This document shows, one piece after another, positions 13,340 through 14,008 of a stretch of 14,008 nt of DNA; position 1 is the first letter of the stretch, and every line of letters starts with the position of its first letter. The notes beneath the pieces are model-generated. The model ran no database searches, was not told where the DNA came from, and worked only from the letters and a program-made list of their open reading frames with translations. Made by a program: the position numbers and the translations under genes. Source of the DNA: Acidimicrobiales bacterium (GTDB lineage: Bacteria; Actinomycetota; Acidimicrobiia; Acidimicrobiales; SHLQ01); the NCBI GenBank assembly GCA_013002375.1, contig JABDJW010000101.1, positions 1 through 14,008 of the forward strand. The letters run 5' to 3'.

Positions 13340-14008
13340 TTACCACTGGCCGCCGACGTTGGTTGCCGCGCCGCCATCCATCGGGATGACCGCACCGGTG
13401 AGGTACGCACCAGCCCGGCTCGCGAGGAACAACGTCACACCGGCTGCGTCCTCGGGTGTGCCGATCCGCCGCATCGGCACGCTGCTCTTCACGATCTCGC
13501 GGTTCTGGTCGTCATCGAGCATGTAGGCCATCATCTTCGACTCGAACGGGCCCGGTGCGATCGAGTTGATGTTGATGTGATCGTCCACGACGTGGTGGGC
13601 CAGGTGCCGAGCCATCATGTGAATGCCGGCCTTGGAGGCCGAGTACGAGTAGTTGTCGCCCCTCGGAACCCGGATGCCATCGATCGAGCCGATCATGATC
13701 ACGCGGGCGGGGTCGGCGGCGGTGCCGGCCGCCCGCAGCTGAGGAAGCAGGGCCTGGGTCAGCAGGAACGGCGCCTTCACGTTGATGTTGAGCACCTTGT
13801 CGAATCCAGATGGCGGGAACTCACCGAGCGGCGCGCCCCATGCGGCACCGGCGTTGTTCACCAGGACGTCGAGCTTTGACTCGCTGCCGTTGAAGTCGGC
13901 CACGAACGCGGCCAGACCCTCGTCGGTCGACAAGTCGGCCGGGAACGACAGGCATGAGCCGCCGGCTTCAGCCGAGATCTCGGCCGCTGCGGCATCGCAG
14001 GCCTCGGC
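13340..14008 (-). CDS. SDR-family oxidoreductase (5' end beyond the right edge)
   Basis: 222 residues of a classical short-chain dehydrogenase are visible; the N-terminal NAD(P)-binding TGxxxGIG loop lies off-window. Counting from the first visible residue, FPADLSTDEG (22-31), LVNNAGAAW (49-57), NINVKAPFLLTQ (74-85), IMIGSIDGIRVP (104-115, catalytic S108), YSYSASKAG (120-128, catalytic Y122 and K126) and INSIAPGPFESKM (147-159) form the usual SDR core. The C-terminal GTPEDAAGVTLFLASRAGAYLTGAVIPMDGG follows in shorter form as expected for 3-oxoacyl-ACP-reductase-like and RhlG-like members. The frame stays open to base 14008, so an internal TTG is not the start. It is followed with no gap by the DJ-1/PfpI gene, suggesting a two-gene unit. 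Substrate cannot be inferred. Confidence 0.9.
   Translation of the reverse strand, partial: AEACDAAAAEISAEAGGSCLSFPADLSTDEGLAAFVADFNGSESKLDVLVNNAGAAWGAPLGEFPPSGFDKVLNINVKAPFLLTQALLPQLRAAGTAADPARVIMIGSIDGIRVPRGDNYSYSASKAGIHMMARHLAHHVVDDHININSIAPGPFESKMMAYMLDDDQNREIVKSSVPMRRIGTPEDAAGVTLFLASRAGAYLTGAVIPMDGGAATNVGGQW

Overview
This is a GC-rich bacterial chromosome segment in which every convincing gene lies on the minus strand, so it is best read from the right edge to the left. The gene order rplM-rpsI-glmM-glmS-acpS-nnr-alr-tsaE-tsaB-rimI (with tsaD expected next) is the conserved Actinobacteria/Actinomycetota arrangement. Base composition, GTG starts and protein style suggest a high-GC actinobacterium. 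The Acidimicrobiia are my best guess, but no rRNA is present to prove it.

Layout, in transcription order. (1) At the right edge is a 5'-truncated SDR oxidoreductase (13340-14008), followed directly (TAA-GTG) by a DJ-1/PfpI protein resembling isonitrile hydratase (12668-13339). (2) A 187-base non-coding stretch follows. It holds a 2x15-bp tandem repeat, a perfect 21-bp-stem hairpin that probably ends the SDR/DJ-1 transcript, and a candidate promoter for the ribosomal operon. (3) Next come rplM (L13), rpsI (S9) and glmM, tightly spaced. (4) A 154-base spacer carries two identical 10-bp palindromes 52 bp apart and a GC-rich inverted repeat. (5) A long run of closely packed genes follows: an oversized glmS-like gene (1152 residues), acpS, nnr, alr, a homologue of the tRNA-queuosine mannosyltransferase QTMAN/GTDC1, a NylC/DmpA-type Ntn-hydrolase, tsaE, tsaB and rimI. 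The rimI stop overlaps an ATG at the left edge, where tsaD would be expected.

How the genes work together. GlmS and GlmM supply glucosamine-1-phosphate for UDP-GlcNAc, and Alr supplies D-alanine; both feed peptidoglycan. AcpS activates acyl carrier protein. Nnr repairs damaged NAD(P)H. TsaE and TsaB (with TsaD off-window) make t6A in the tRNA anticodon loop. RimI N-acetylates proteins. L13 and S9 tie the cluster to ribosome synthesis.

The least ordinary parts are: the GlmS-like protein, nearly double normal size, with a large insertion inside its glutaminase domain and about 300 extra C-terminal residues; a bacterial QTMAN/GTDC1 homologue placed in a t6A operon; and the two non-coding regions with strong dyad symmetry. 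I see no mobile element, CRISPR array, tRNA or rRNA.
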